From Loripinus fragilis (taxonomy: Eukaryota; Mollusca; Bivalvia; Lucinida; Lucinidae), in the NCBI GenBank assembly GCA_964019695.1, contig OZ026520.1:26818120-26882119 (forward strand): a stretch of DNA of 64,000 nucleotides. Direction: 5' to 3'. Position numbers and translations under genes: made by a program. Numbering within the stretch: position 1 is the first letter of the stretch; the number at the start of each line of letters is the position of its first letter. The notes below the pieces were generated by a model. The model did not search any database, was not told where the DNA came from, and saw only the letters and a program-made list of their open reading frames with translations. Below, piece after piece: positions 53,078 through 64,000 of the stretch.

Positions 53078-53950
53078 ATACTACTTTCTAGACAGCAAAC
53101 GACAATGACGCTGATCAGACTGCGAATTCGCCAGCTGATCTAGGTCTTTATCGTTTGCCAAACAGGCGAGAGCAGGTATTCCTTGGTCTCGCTCAGAGTT
53201 ACATACATGTATACGGTATTCCTGTATACTAACAATTAAAACCTTGATACGGTATTCCGGTATATTAACAATTATAATCATAATACGGTATTCCTGTATA
53301 TTAATGATTATAATCATAATACGGTATTCCTATATATTTACAATTACAACTTTGGTATTCTTGAGATTGAATAACAAAGACCCCGATCAGACTGTGCAAT
53401 TTCACTAGCTGATCTGTGTCTTTATTATTTGTAAAACAGACAGGCGCAGGTATTCCTTGGCCTAACTTAAAAATTATATAGTACAAATCCTTACATTTTG
53501 TAACGGTAAAAACCTTTACTTTCTTGTTAGCGAACAGTAAAGACTCTAATCAGACTGTGCAGATTCACTAGCTGATCTGTGCCTTAATTGTTTGCAAAAC
53601 AGACAGGCGCTGGTATTCCTGGGCCTAATTTAAAGTCATATAGTATAAATTCTTACATTTGTAACATATTATTCCTTCATTTTCTTGTTAGCGAACGGTA
53701 AAGACTCTGATCAGACTGTGCAGATTCGCTAGCTGATCTGTGTCTTTATTGTTTGCTAAACAGACAGGTACAGATATTCCTTGTCCTTATTTAAAGTTAT
53801 ATAGTATAAATTCTTACATTTTTAACGTATTAACCTTAACTTTCTTATTAGCGAACAGTAAAGACCCTGATCAGACTGCAGCTTTGCTAGCTGATCCGTG
53901 TCTTTATTGTTTGCAAAAACAGGCAGGTGCAGGTATTCCTTGCTCTTACA
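53078..53950. repeat. five GATCAGACTG hairpin elements in tandem
   Basis: Members near 53090, 53370, 53530, 53693 and 53850, the last three ~160 bp apart: GCGAACAGTAAAGACTCT, GATCAGACTGTGCAGATTC, CTAGCTGATCTGTG, TTGTTTGC, GGTATTCCT. GGTATTCCTGTATATTA words fill 53215-53340. Confidence 0.8.
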
Positions 53951-54036
53951 TTTGCCCAAAATTAACCAGAAATTCAACTGGAATTAATTTAAAAGAAAGT
54001 AAAAGTAAATGGAAAAGAAAATATAAGCTTATTCTT

Positions 54037-54121
54037 ACCTGAATAGATGATTAAGAACAATATAACTTCAATCCTGTTTATTTCCTACATCCAATGTCAT
54101 CAGAAGCAAAGTTGTTTTGTG
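54037..54121. repeat. 85-bp direct repeat, right copy
   Basis: Identical to 51748-51832. On the minus strand it ends CTATTCAG|GTAAGAATAAG, a good splice-donor pattern absent from the left copy. Confidence 0.9.
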
Positions 54122-54573
54122 ACGGGTTAGGATCAGGATGGAGTTATATAGTCAAATCTCTACTCAGGCGCAAGCCAAAAACAGATGGCCAAACAAAGTG
54201 ATTATTTCACTCAAATTACAAACATGTTAAGATCAAAGGTAGGTCATTTGACACAACCAACTTCACAGACCTGTTAGTTCAACTAGAACAAAGGTGTTTG
54301 GATAGCAATAATCTGGTTCAGGTGACCAGAGCTTATTAGGGGTTATTAGGCAAAATGCTATCCAAGCTACCAGTGTTATTTCCTACTTGTAAGGATTTAT
54401 TCTGATTAGTTGGCTTTGATGTCTTAATTGACATCGGCTTTGGTTGTTGACTGTCAGGGTCTGAGAATGTGAGCAGCCATTTACCATATCAATTAAGAAA
54501 ACAATTTAATACTGTTACAAAAACATGCCAAAGTTTGTTCCAAAAGGGGTAATAATTCTACAAAATGTTTGAG
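54122..54573. other. intergenic, nothing recognised
   Basis: Mixed-composition DNA without exon signals or paired repeats. Confidence 0.4.
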
Positions 54574-55039
54574 GCCCAAAGTTTGAAAAAAAAGAAATAT
54601 GAAAAGCGAAAATAAAAATCTTTATGATATTTATAAATGCAAAAACTAAGAATTCAGTTTTTTTTAATTATTTTCATATTCATCTATTTGTAATATTTGT
54701 TTTTTTTGTGATTTTATTATTTTTATTTTATTTTATTATTTTATTTTTTTTATTATTTTTATTATGCAAAATGCCAAAAATTGCAGGGCATAATATATCC
54801 CCCTTCTTCGAAGACTTTGGTCCCCAAAGTTTGAAAAAAAAGAAATATGAAAAGCGAAAATAAAAATCTTTATGATATTTATAAATGCAAAAACTAAGAA
54901 TTCAGTTTTTTAAATTATTTTCATATTTATCTATTTGTAATATTTGTTTTTTTGTGATTTTATTATTTTTATTTTATTTTATTTTTTATTTTTTTATTAT
55001 TTTTATTATGCAAAATGCAAAAAATGCAGGGCATAATAC
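54574..55039. repeat. 249-bp tandem duplication
   Basis: CCCAAAGTTTGAAAAAAAAG at 54574 and 54823; both copies run through ATGCAAAAACTAAGAATTCAG and a T-rich ATTTTATTATTTTT stretch to GCAGGGCATAATA. Confidence 0.9.
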
Positions 55040-55227
55040 AAGTCCCACTGAGCCTGGGTTTGTATCAGATAATTTTTGCCTTTTCCGTCGTTGATTCATA
55101 ATCTGAATAGTTTGAGTTCAAAGTTCTTTTGAAAAAATCAGGCCGAAATGAAACAACCCATGCCAAAATGCCCTGGGCGGGGACAAAACGACCCATTACC
55201 GTTACAGTGTGACTCAGGGAAATCAGA

Positions 55228-55480
55228 AAATTTATAGAGAAAACAACTCACCAACATAGATTTCGGGACAATTCAACAACATTTTCTGAGACAATTCACC
55301 AACAACATTTTTTTAGAATTTGACTTAAAGATCATTAAAGTGTCTGTAAATTAAATTGTCTAATAAAGATGATAAAGTGTCTGTGAGTTGTCTCAAAATC
55401 TATCAACGAATTGTCTCATAAAGTGTTGGTGAGTTGCCTCAAAATCTATTGATAAATTGTCTCAATCAAAGCACTGAGAG
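55228..55480. repeat. AACTCACCAACA / TGTCTCA word palindrome
   Basis: ACAACTCACCAACA and GACAATTCA words in the left half return as complements GTTGGTGAGTTG and GAATTGTCTC in the right half, each several times. Confidence 0.7.
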
Positions 55481-55779
55481 TACTGATGGAAACGATGTCT
55501 TGTGATTTTAGTTCTTGTAGGCTAAGCAGAGTGCATTTGTGTAGATGATATTTTAGGAATATTTGAATTTGTATATTGTATATTTTTCTGACCAATGATG
55601 AAGGAAAAGTTTGATATGATTTCTATTTTTAGTTTTTAGTTTTAGCATAACAGAATTTTGAAGGGGCATGCGACAAAATATCAATCTTATCATTTCAAAC
55701 ATGGGCTGGTATGTCTTTAAACCCTATTTCACTTTTAAGCTCTGGTGGCCATTTTGTTATGTGGGATCAAAAATAATAA
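55481..55779. other. no feature recognised
   Basis: AT-rich intergenic DNA. Confidence 0.4.
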
Positions 55780-56110
55780 GTGAGTATGATCAGGAAATAC
55801 CACAATCACAAACCGCAGACAACCCCGTGGTACCGGGAGGAAGAGCTGCTCAACCATCACAAGACACCAGGAAGACAAAATTAAGCAAAGCAACCAGCTC
55901 TCTCTCTCTTCCCCATCAAGATGATTATAATACTAGAATGGACATAAAGTAACGTACAACAAAACATAGAACAATTACAGACTCCCACAATGGGAGTAAC
56001 AATAAACAAAAAGTCAACAACAACAGAACCACCGCCTTAGAACAGACAGCAGCCTAAGCCACCGGGGGGCTTAAATGCATTTTACTGGTACCAAACCTTT
56101 TGCCCATATT
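55780..56110 (-). mobile_element. retroelement 3'-end copy, minus strand
   Basis: GTGAGTATGATCAGGAAATACC ... ACTCCCACAATGGGAGTAAC ... ACCGCCTTAGAACAGACAGC ... AATGCATTTTACTGGTACC; complement of 9490-9800. Confidence 0.75.
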
Positions 56111-57287
56111 AAGCAGAGGGCATTATGCCGAAAAATTATTTTAAGAGTTTGGATTACCGGTAAGAAGTTTAGATTTCTTTTTAGATTTTACATTCGGTTC
56201 ATTGTTGCCCTATTTTGAGGGTAATGTGATGAATTATTGCAAACAGGAAACAATGGTTAAGGAAAGGTGGTTTATAGCCATTTCCTTTTGCCTAGCTCTT
56301 GATAACATTTTGTTCAGTGGAGCAACCTGTTAACATTTTGCTAAAATAGACTTGCATTATAATTGCCTAAAAATTCCAACAAGGGCAATAACTAAAGTTT
56401 TAAGGGTCGATTTTGACGAAACTTATAGGACATCAGAGTACTTGATACTTATTGTGTACCAAATACGTATCAAATCTGACCAGTAGTTCTGAGATGTGGA
56501 TGGACAAAAATGCGACGGACGGACGACGCCAAAACTATATCCCTCCAACTTTGTCAGGGATTATTAGATATCAGCATAGCTACATACCTAAAAAACTTTT
56601 AATATGTTATGTGTTCTGATAATTTTTATCACCTGGTAAAATATCTTGTTTGAGTTTACGTTAATTTCTCTGTCAAATGTCTCAAATTTGTTCCAAAATG
56701 TTCGCTTTTCCATTTTTTAGCCCATTTTGATGTCCGTTTTTGGTAACCATAGCAAAGATAAACGTCAATTTAAAAGTTTTACTTTTAAACTTGGTATATT
56801 GTTCAAATAAACCAATAAGAACAAAATGGTGAAAAGCATTTTTAGCCCATATGTGGGCCAAAACAGCACCCCCCCTGATGCATGTAGCTCTTTGGCAATT
56901 TTAACTGTGTATATCTGGCATATAGTATAGATATAAAAAGAAGATTTATAGATGGTAAACTTAGGTTTCATTAAGAACATTGACAATAAAAAGTTAAAAA
57001 AGCACTTAAAAATAAAAAAAGAGCAAAAAAAGAGCCATGCCATGTGATTTCCGAAAATGTGGCATTTTGACAAGTGTAAACTTAAGCGTTGCATCGATGA
57101 TCAATTATAATCACCAATTATAATCGATGATCAATCAAAAACTTCGTTTGATTGTGTTTTTGGTAATAATCGATGATAATTGAAAAACATCACACTTGAT
57201 CCAATTTTAAGCTCCTATTCTAAATATGCAAGTTTGCTACAAGGAATAGCAGTTAAATGGAGAGTTAAGGACCAGTTGTGGTATTGG
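56111..57287. other. intergenic, nothing recognised
   Basis: Open stretch on the minus strand at 56765-57094 is F/K-rich and low complexity. A small GATCAAT/ATTGATC foldback lies at 57095-57180. Confidence 0.4.
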
Positions 57288-57352
57288 CTACTAGCACAAA
57301 GGCTCTGATCAGACTTGACCTGAACCTTTGCCGGTCACAGGAAATCTCATGT
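57288..57352. repeat. GATCAGACTTG hairpin, small
   Basis: GGCTACTAGCACAAAGGCTCTG...CCTTTGCCGGTCAC; family of 44200-44312. Confidence 0.55.
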
Positions 57353-57630
57353 CACCTAATTCCTTGAATTATACCCAAATCAGCATTTGTAATTTGTAAT
57401 ATTCTTACAACCACCAGGTTGAGTTTTGTTCATAATGACACAGAGTATGCTCAAATAGCAAAGGTACAAGCAACAGCAAATTGTAAATTTGCAAGCAATT
57501 TGTTGACAAAATTTTTAAACAATATAATATCTGGTTTCAGCGACTATTTAGACTTCTTACAGATCAAACATAATATGGAGTTTGTCAAAAAGCAAATAAT
57601 GCATTTTCACATGCTTCTGCAAAATATACT

Positions 57631-57826
57631 GTTTGTTTTTTTGTTTGATTTGATTCTTTACGTCCCATCAACAATCTTTCAGTTATAAAGGGTTAGTAAG
57701 GGTTGAAACCAGTACTAAGCTAGGATAAATGTGTCTTGCGCAAGGACACAGTGCAGTGACGCTGTTGAGGCTCGAGTCTGGGCCCCTTCATCTCGAGTCA
57801 AGCACTCTACCACTGAGCCACTGCAT
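57631..57826 (-). mobile_element. tRNA-derived SINE, minus strand
   Basis: TTTGTTTGATTTGATTCTTTACG through ACTAAGCTAGGATAAATGTG to TCGAGTCAAGCACTCTACC and ACTGAGCCACTGC; the outermost tRNA bases are lost. Confidence 0.8.
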
Positions 57827-57894
57827 ATACATATCTTTAACAAACATGCAATTTGTTTGTAAAAAAATAACTCATTGTGCTACCAATGTTTATT

Positions 57895-58475
57895 TTAGGA
57901 AACAAGGCTGTGACTCTCGGTGGGTGAAATTATTCTGGACTTCAAAACTATATGCAATGACACAATGACAATACATGCGTTACCTCAGACCTACATACAA
58001 TGACTAGTAACATGTATACAAATTATACATAAACTCAACTATCGTATGGCAGTACTGTTATTCAGTAGATAACATCATGTTATACAAAGTAGATCTTGCA
58101 CAAAAGATTATTGCATAGAGTTTAATATCAAGTTTGTGCAAATGTGAATAAAGCATTTTCACACATTTCCTTTACTTGGCATATGCAAAATATACTTATA
58201 TATAATGAACATACACTTTGCTGAGAAAAATTCTAATCCATGTGCTACCAAAGGTTATCTTAGGACACAATGATGTGACGCTTGATGGGTGCAATTATCT
58301 ACTTCAGAACTATATGCAAAGACACATTGACTATACATTATTTCAGACCTATATGAAATGACTAGAAACATTCATACAATCTATACATAAATTTAACTAT
58401 CATATGACATTACTGTTATTCAGTAGATAACATCATGTCATACATAGTGGCTCTTACAGAAGTGATCATTTCATG
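57895..58475. repeat. ~361-bp tandem duplication
   Basis: Blocks CTATATGCAATGACACA, CAGACCTACATACAATGACTAG and TGTTATTCAGTAGATAACATC recur in order ~361 bp later with ~15% change. Confidence 0.8.
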
Positions 58476-58534
58476 AGAAATTTTAAAAAAAGTTCTTGCT
58501 TTACTTCAAAGAGTGTTTAAGAGTGTTTAGAGTC

Positions 58535-59100
58535 AAAGAGACTCTATGATGGTTCCGACTTAAAGACTTATCTATTGATGAGATGATAGGGGCCTGATAC
58601 TTTGGCTGTTTGTCGGGCCCACTGGGGTTTACCTGTTGGATTTCTTTTGCTCCAGTATTCAGATTTATTTACTGTTGAGTCCTTATCTTTGCTTTATCTC
58701 CTTGTTATATCTTGATTTATATGTTTTAGGAGATGATGCATTGATAAGTTAGGGGTCTTTCATGCAAACCAAATATCTATGTGTCTTGATCCACATCTGA
58801 ATTAAGGGTGAGGTTGGCGCCGTTAAACAGGTTTAAGCCCTCCAGTAAAATATTTTACTGACCGTTCCAAGGCGGTACTTCTTTTGTGGATCTTTTGTTT
58901 TTTTGTTCTGTCTTGTGTTTGCTATGTCTTTGTGCGCATCTGTTTATATGTGCTTTGCGGTCACCTGCTGGGAAAGGACTGGCCTCTTGGCTCTCGTTTG
59001 TGGTGTCTTACTGTGAGTTTGTCACTCTCCCATTGGTATCCTGGGTCAGGTGTGGTACTTGATTGTATTGATTCCTGATCTTTGCACCCTTACTTACTTT
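58535..59100 (+). mobile_element. retroelement 3' end with last RT codons
   Basis: GACTCTATGATGGTTCCGAC-TTAA reads DSMMVPT-stop, which fits the C-terminus of the RT type found at 8474, and is followed by the full 3'-UTR family to TTACTTACTTT. The longest copy of this tail in the window. Confidence 0.7.
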
Positions 59101-59170
59101 ATTTCAATTGTGTTTCTTGTCACCAAAGAGTTATTTAACTTCTGGCTATGACATTATTTTTTGACATGAT

Positions 59171-59362
59171 TTGTTTGTTTGATTTGATTCTTTACGTCCC
59201 ATCAACAATATTTCAGTTAAACAGGGACGGGTCTTCCTTGGTTGAACCAGCACTAAGCTAGGATAAATGCGTCTTGCTCAAGGACCACGACGCAGTGACG
59301 CCGGTGAATCTTGAACCCTCAGTCTCGAGTCAAGCACTCTACCACTGAGCCTCTGCGCTCCC
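59171..59362 (-). mobile_element. tRNA-derived SINE with 13-bp target duplication
   Basis: TTGTTTGTTTGATTTGATTC to GCGCTCCC; TTTTTGACATGAT stands at 59158-59170 and again at 59363-59375. Confidence 0.9.
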
Positions 59363-59375
59363 TTTTTGACATGAT

Positions 59376-60039
59376 ATATTCCACTGAATAACAGTAACAT
59401 CAAATGAAAAAATAATGTTATGGCCACAGGTTGCATAATTTTGATACAAAGAAGTTATGTTAATAACAAAGTAAATTTTCTTTGAAATAAACCAGCTTTG
59501 GAGGTGTTAATTTCGCAATAGTTCATATGATGAGAGAATCTTCCATTTGTGCCCATTTCAAATCTTTTTTTTAAACTAACCTAAGGCTGTCTAAACTGAT
59601 TGACTTAAGCTTTAAGTATTTGGTCAACATTATTCAGTCTAGTCAGACTCCTCCCACAGAGGAACGCAAAGAAAAGAATATACTTCCTGGCCCCCATCCC
59701 TCAACAAAGTTTGACAAGTAAATTTAATCCTGCCAACAATAAAGGAACCATCTCTCAGAAACCTTCAGCAGAAAATAAAATGCCCCACTCTACCACCTTG
59801 TTATGAAATGATAACTTGTGTAAGACCCTCTATAAAATACATAGAACAAATCAGAACGAATGGAATAAGAGACCCTATTTCTGCTTGTATAAGTACCATC
59901 AGCACATCAAAGAACAAACATAAGAGTCCCTGTCAAGGCTAGTCACCAAGTCATTTTCTATTTCATCCTTGCTGGGAATCTATCTTAATACATTATCCCA
60001 AGGAATCCTAGTTAGTTGGATTTTATAATACGGTAAATC
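59376..60039. other. intergenic, nothing recognised
   Basis: No paired repeat, no exon with splice support. Confidence 0.4.
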
Positions 60040-60130
60040 TTGTTTTAGTTCGTACACTCGAATAGTTCGTTAAATGTCATGTATTAGTTCGTATACTAGT
60101 CATTTTTATATGCAAATCTATTAGTTCGTA
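60040..60130. repeat. TTAGTTCGTA word patch
   Basis: TAGTTCGTACAC, TAGTTCGTTAAA, TTAGTTCGTATAC and TTAGTTCGTACAC within 90 bp. Confidence 0.7.
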
Positions 60131-60406
60131 CACAACGATTTTTTCCTTCATTGGTGCTTGTTTTTAATCAGCGTGGCTGTCAACGATATGTTCCTGTTAA
60201 CTTTCGCGTGCTTACACCAAACAGACCTTTTCGTCTGTCAATCTAACGACTTCGGTCGCTAACGTAAATCCAGCATTGACGTCGCATGTTAATAACATTA
60301 AAATTTGTTTTCTGAAAATCGAGCGAATGCTAATTTACACGACCTATGTCGCCGATGCGTCGGAGATATATTCTGTACGGTCATTACAAAAAGTGTCCTT
60401 AGAATA

Positions 60407-60607
60407 ATGGATAGTTACATTTTACTTCTGTGTCATATATCTTTTATAATCGGACACCCAAGCCGCGTGCGACCCGGAAAGCATTTTTATACTTGTGCAG
60501 CTCGGGCCCGACACGAAATCAACTTGCGCGGTGCCTCATATAAACTGGTACCAGAATATCTCGTAAATAGCCTGCTGGTACTTATGACAAGGCCCAGGAG
60601 AGCATGA
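60407..60607 (+). CDS. small open frame with signal-peptide-like start, candidate only
   Basis: ATG at 60407 opens 66 codons: MDSYILLLCHISFIIG is a plausible signal peptide, followed by a basic segment with two PGK/RAR-type sites and ending RPRRA before TGA. Base composition here is more GC- and CpG-rich than the flanks. It might be a short secreted or neuropeptide-like precursor, but there is one mature cysteine, no repeats of a peptide and no recognised family. An upstream in-frame extension to 60305 has no ATG. Could be chance. Confidence 0.25.
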   Translation: MDSYILLLCHISFIIGHPSRVRPGKHFYTCAARARHEINLRGASYKLVPEYLVNSLLVLMTRPRRA

Positions 60608-60609
60608 GC

Positions 60610-61010
60610 GTTTGCTCAATCTCACCAGGGTCCCGCTGCTCACTAACATAAAGTTTGAAGTGGATGAAGACTCAGCATGCTCAGACCAAATCAAATTCTA
60701 GATATTTACGTACGTTTTGTTTTATATAGTTGAATATCAATTTCGGTTTTCTGAGCGTAAATAACTCAATAAATGTAGTAATAACGGCTGTTCCTAGGTT
60801 CAAACAAATGGAACATTTTAACAAATTGTTTAGCCGATCGTGGCGTGTCTTGCTGCCCTCATGAAACTACATACGGAAGGTCCTGAGAGTTCATGATTAC
60901 CGAGATAGTGTACGCACAGACGCACAAACCGAGTATAATTTGATTGTATCATGATTCTAGGTCTTGATGAATGGCATTTCCATGAAATAAGCCAGTTCAT
61001 GAGATTATGG
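60610..61010. other. intergenic, nothing recognised
   Basis: No exon or paired repeat. Confidence 0.4.
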
Positions 61011-61011
61011 T

Positions 61012-61105
61012 ACCTATCGCATATGCGAGCAGCGAAGGCTCAGACGAGCATGTGCATCTGCGGAAAATCGTCAGCGCCTTCAGGCTTAACTGCGAGCATA
61101 GAAGG
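61012..61105. repeat. decayed hairpin (GAAGGCTCAGACGAGC)
   Basis: GCGAGCAGCGAAGGCTCAGAC pairs imperfectly with CGTCAGCGCCTTCAGGC...GCGAGC; same family as 44200. Confidence 0.55.
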
Positions 61106-61466
61106 AATGTAGATGAAGGTACGTTCATTAATTTAGGATAATAGCCCCACTAGGTGGCTGTGAATTTGAAAACAGGAAGAATTCGCTTTATTTTAACCAC
61201 CACACATCTATTGATGTATGTATCCCGACTTTCAATAGATTAGTTTTCATGAACAGTCAGACCGTGTGTCTTTTTTGGAAGGAAAAGTCTTCCAATATGG
61301 ATGGATTTTCCTTCCATTTATTTTTTTTACAGAATATTGGAAGGTCTTTATAACATCCATCTTAATGAAAACAGCAAAAGACCTTGAGATCATCCGCGGT
61401 GACATACATATCAGAATTTGCAAACATCCTTACCACACGTCTGTAGATGTTTTACCCCGACTTTGT

Positions 61467-61671
61467 GGGAGCGCAGTGGCTCAGTGGTAGAGTGCTTGAC
61501 TCGAGACCGAGGGGCCGCGGGTTCGAGCCTCACCGGCGTCACTGCGTTGTGTCCTTGAGCAAGAACATTAATCCTAGCTTAGTACTGGTTCAACCCAGGA
61601 AGACCCGTCCCTTTATAACTGAAAGATTGTTGATAGGACGTAAAGAATCAAATCAAACAAACAAAAACAAA
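61467..61671 (+). mobile_element. full-length tRNA-derived SINE
   Basis: A 205-bp element with a polymerase III A box (TGGCTCAGTGG, 61477-61487) and B box (GGTTCGAGCCT, 61520-61530), an unrelated body and an AAACAAACAAA tail. The 13-bp target duplication ACCCCGACTTTGT lies at 61454-61466 and 61672-61684. It inserted into a GATCAGCCTG hairpin element (61672-61755). Confidence 0.95.
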
Positions 61672-61936
61672 ACCCCGACTTTGTTGTATGAGACCAACAA
61701 AGTCGCAGATCAGCCTGGGTACCGCACATTCTTATCAGCGCCTTTGTTATGAATACAAACATTAAACATTTTGTCGGGCCTGGTCTGGGTCAAACCTGTC
61801 TGCTAATAATATCAGCCCCAGACATGAAGATCAAATCCGCCGCTTTCATGCCACGTGCTGTTTTAAGAGTTGGGTAGCACGTGGTGCATTGGCACATAAA
61901 AGCGGACTTCGCACATAAAACATAATTGCTCAGCTG

Positions 61937-62200
61937 CATGCGCGGATCCAGAAAGGGGTCCAACTTTGACAACTTTTTTTTAGTTGATGATGGGAGAGAG
62001 GATCCAAACACTACTATATGCGGGTCATCATTGGCCCGCCAGCGAAACACCATTTAAATGGCGTTTCGCTGGTGTGCCGCTGATGGCCCAACATCGAATG
62101 CTGGCTTGGTAGCTTTGTGATTTTAAAGGGAACCGGACCAGTATGCTAAGAAACCCTATTTTTCAGGGGTGGGGTCTGTCCCCCTCTGGATCCGCCCATG
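61937..62200. mobile_element. CATGCGCGGATCCAG-end element
   Basis: CATGCGCGGATCCAGAAAG to CCCCTCTGGATCCGCCCATG; central CAGCGAAACACCATTT / AAATGGCGTTTCGCTG hairpin. Confidence 0.85.
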
Positions 62201-62544
62201 AGCTATCTGGCATGAAAAGACAATTTCTGTAAACTCATCACTTTCGCTCATTGCGATCGCGTACACGTTCGCAAACATGTAATATAAATTGTTTTGGATC
62301 TCGGAAATTAACTTTACAAATTCAAACTATCAATGCCCCACAATTTTATCAAATGGCGGGCGACAGCTAGAACTCCTTTTTTTTTTAATTTCCAGTGGGT
62401 GCATTAAAGGCCTCGATACACCGTCACAAAACCGAAAAATCGCACCGGAAATTCACTTTTTTTCTTAACGACGTGAAGAGCATTAGACGCTAGTAGGCAA
62501 AGATGAGCCTGTGCATCCAACACTGTTGACTTTACGGTATTATC

Positions 62545-62859
62545 TTGCGCGGATCCAGGAATTTTTGTCATGGGGGGGGGGGGGTAGGGGGCTCCAGGCT
62601 CAACTGACAGAGAAAAAACACTCTGATAACGTTTTCTTAGGCATCAGCCTTTTACAATTTTACAGAGGGGTCCAATAATTTATTTTAAGGAAAACTATAA
62701 TTTTTTAAGGTTCCAGTGGGGGTCTATCATTTTTCAGGGGAGGGGGTCCAAATTTTTCCAGGGGGTGTGGGGTCCAAATGCTAATTTCAATTGAAACCTA
62801 TAGAATTTGTGATTTTCCAGGTGGTCCGGGCCCCCCATACCCCTCTGGATCCGCGCATG
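62545..62859. mobile_element. GCGCGGATCCAG-end element, long form
   Basis: TTGCGCGGATCCAGGAATT to CCCCTCTGGATCCGCGCATG, with a G run at 62571-62584 and several GGGGTCCA words inside. Confidence 0.8.
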
Positions 62860-64000
62860 TGTATGATAGATCCACTTGCGATATCCAAATTTTCAAGTCA
62901 ACAGTAAAGCCAATCCCGAAGGACAGGTTTTTTTTTCATGCAATTGTTCATTTTCCATTCCCGGAGCATCTAGTGACACCTCAAAACATGATGAGGTATA
63001 TGATTCTGCAATATGTTAGTGGAAAACAAATGTTGAGACCTCGGACCCTGGTCCGAGTTGAGACACAGTGATTATCGCGACTTTTAGTCAACTATTGATG
63101 GTTTCAGTCTTTCATTATGTATATAAGACTAGGCCTTGATTTCTGGCATCAGTTTTAGAAAAACGGGCTGTCCAATGTTGTCAAATAACGTTCATGCTAG
63201 ATACATTACCATAACATACCATGCATAAGCTGGGTGCTTAAGATCAAGCAACATACTCGCTGGAAGAATGTGTTTAATGGTAAAAAAAATTACAGTTGAA
63301 ACGTTAATAATCAGATCTTAGAACAAATCTACATGGATATGCTCGAGAAGCTCAAAATGGAAGCATGCAGTGTGCAAGAACACATACAATAATATGGCTA
63401 AACAACCGCCAGCTTTTTTGAAAAGCTAATACTTGTGTAAATTTTCTCGATGATGATATTGTTGCGCGAAACGAAACGAAAGTTAAGGTGTATTTATTTT
63501 ATTATTATTATTATTCGTTTCTGTCTATCGACAGTGTCTTTTCATGCAATTGACTTAATTTCAAACGCCACTGCTATCATTCTGTCCATAAAAACTTATA
63601 TCTAGCGCACTATATTTTTAGAACTATTTTAGTGGCGGTCAGGTTCATAAAGGGCGGGAAAACATTAGCAATCCACAAGAAAACGTGTCTTCTTCACGTT
63701 TATGACAAAAGGACAGGGCTGCGTTTATTGTCCGTCTCGTAATGTTTAAAAGCAAAGAAAAGTATAATGATAAAAAACGATTGCAAGATATTGTGCTTTT
63801 AACTGCAATATCTTGCTGCATCATAGATATTGCAAACGGTTCTTCGTCGTACAAGAGCAGGTTTTCTCATGCTAAGGCATTGTTTTTCTGACGCTCGTTT
63901 GAGGCATCCAATGGGGTTTACTGATTTGCGAATTTGTCCCAAATTTTTACCAATTAGCGTCTTCATAAAACTCATTTTTACCAGTAAGCACATTCAGCAT
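62860..64000. other. intergenic, no supported gene
   Basis: A (TTA)n run lies at about 63500-63520. Open stretches at 63645-63993 on the minus strand lack motif support. Confidence 0.4.

Noticed and set aside
61447..61752. 101-codon + strand open frame
   Set aside because: It reads through the SINE and its flanking hairpin; the tRNA-like head explains the SRPRGRGFEPH-type peptide.
1..64000. tRNA or rRNA genes
   Set aside because: The only tRNA-like sequences are SINE heads with SINE bodies and tails; no rRNA-like stretch was recognised.

Overview
The window is AT-rich animal genomic DNA, most likely from a bivalve mollusc. The clues are GT-AG introns of several kb, tRNA-derived SINEs, a retroelement 3' end present in many 5'-truncated copies, and a dense crowd of short palindromic and TIR elements of kinds I associate with heterodont bivalves. 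The taxonomic call is an inference from style of repeats, not a database match. There are no bacterial operons, rRNA genes or CRISPR arrays.

The only well-supported host gene runs on the + strand from 4682 to 39723. It is broken into ten short exons (30-200 bp) that long-ORF searches do not reveal. All ten junctions stay in frame and give the last ~390 residues of an extracellular protein with one partial and one complete laminin G-like (LamG/neurexin-type) domain, ending in a TAG stop followed by an AATAAA signal. The 5' part of the gene lies left of the window. Several of its splice sites touch repeats: exon 1 acceptor follows a (GATT)n microsatellite, exon 4 acceptor lies 31 nt after a MITE, exon 8 acceptor lies 14 nt after a GGATCC-end element, and a MITE has inserted with its TA target inside the exon 9 donor.

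The left edge (1-753, minus strand) carries two closely packed open frames. One of 214 codons looks like a capsid-type structural protein of a Polinton/adintovirus-like element, followed after 13 bp by a second frame that runs off the window.

The introns and everything from 39.8 to 64 kb are a repeat landscape: SINEs with clear 13-bp target duplications, decayed RT (YLDD box) and GIY-YIG retroelement pieces, TIR elements of 0.2-2.4 kb, tandem arrays (57-bp minisatellite, 28-bp, ~165-bp, ~200-bp, ~340-bp and ~370-bp units), a 2-kb polypurine tract, and a recurrent class of elements built of one iterated short word, often between inverted ends. Two small open frames (51610-51753 and 60407-60607, +) are weak gene candidates. 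Most long open frames in this window are by-products of repeats.
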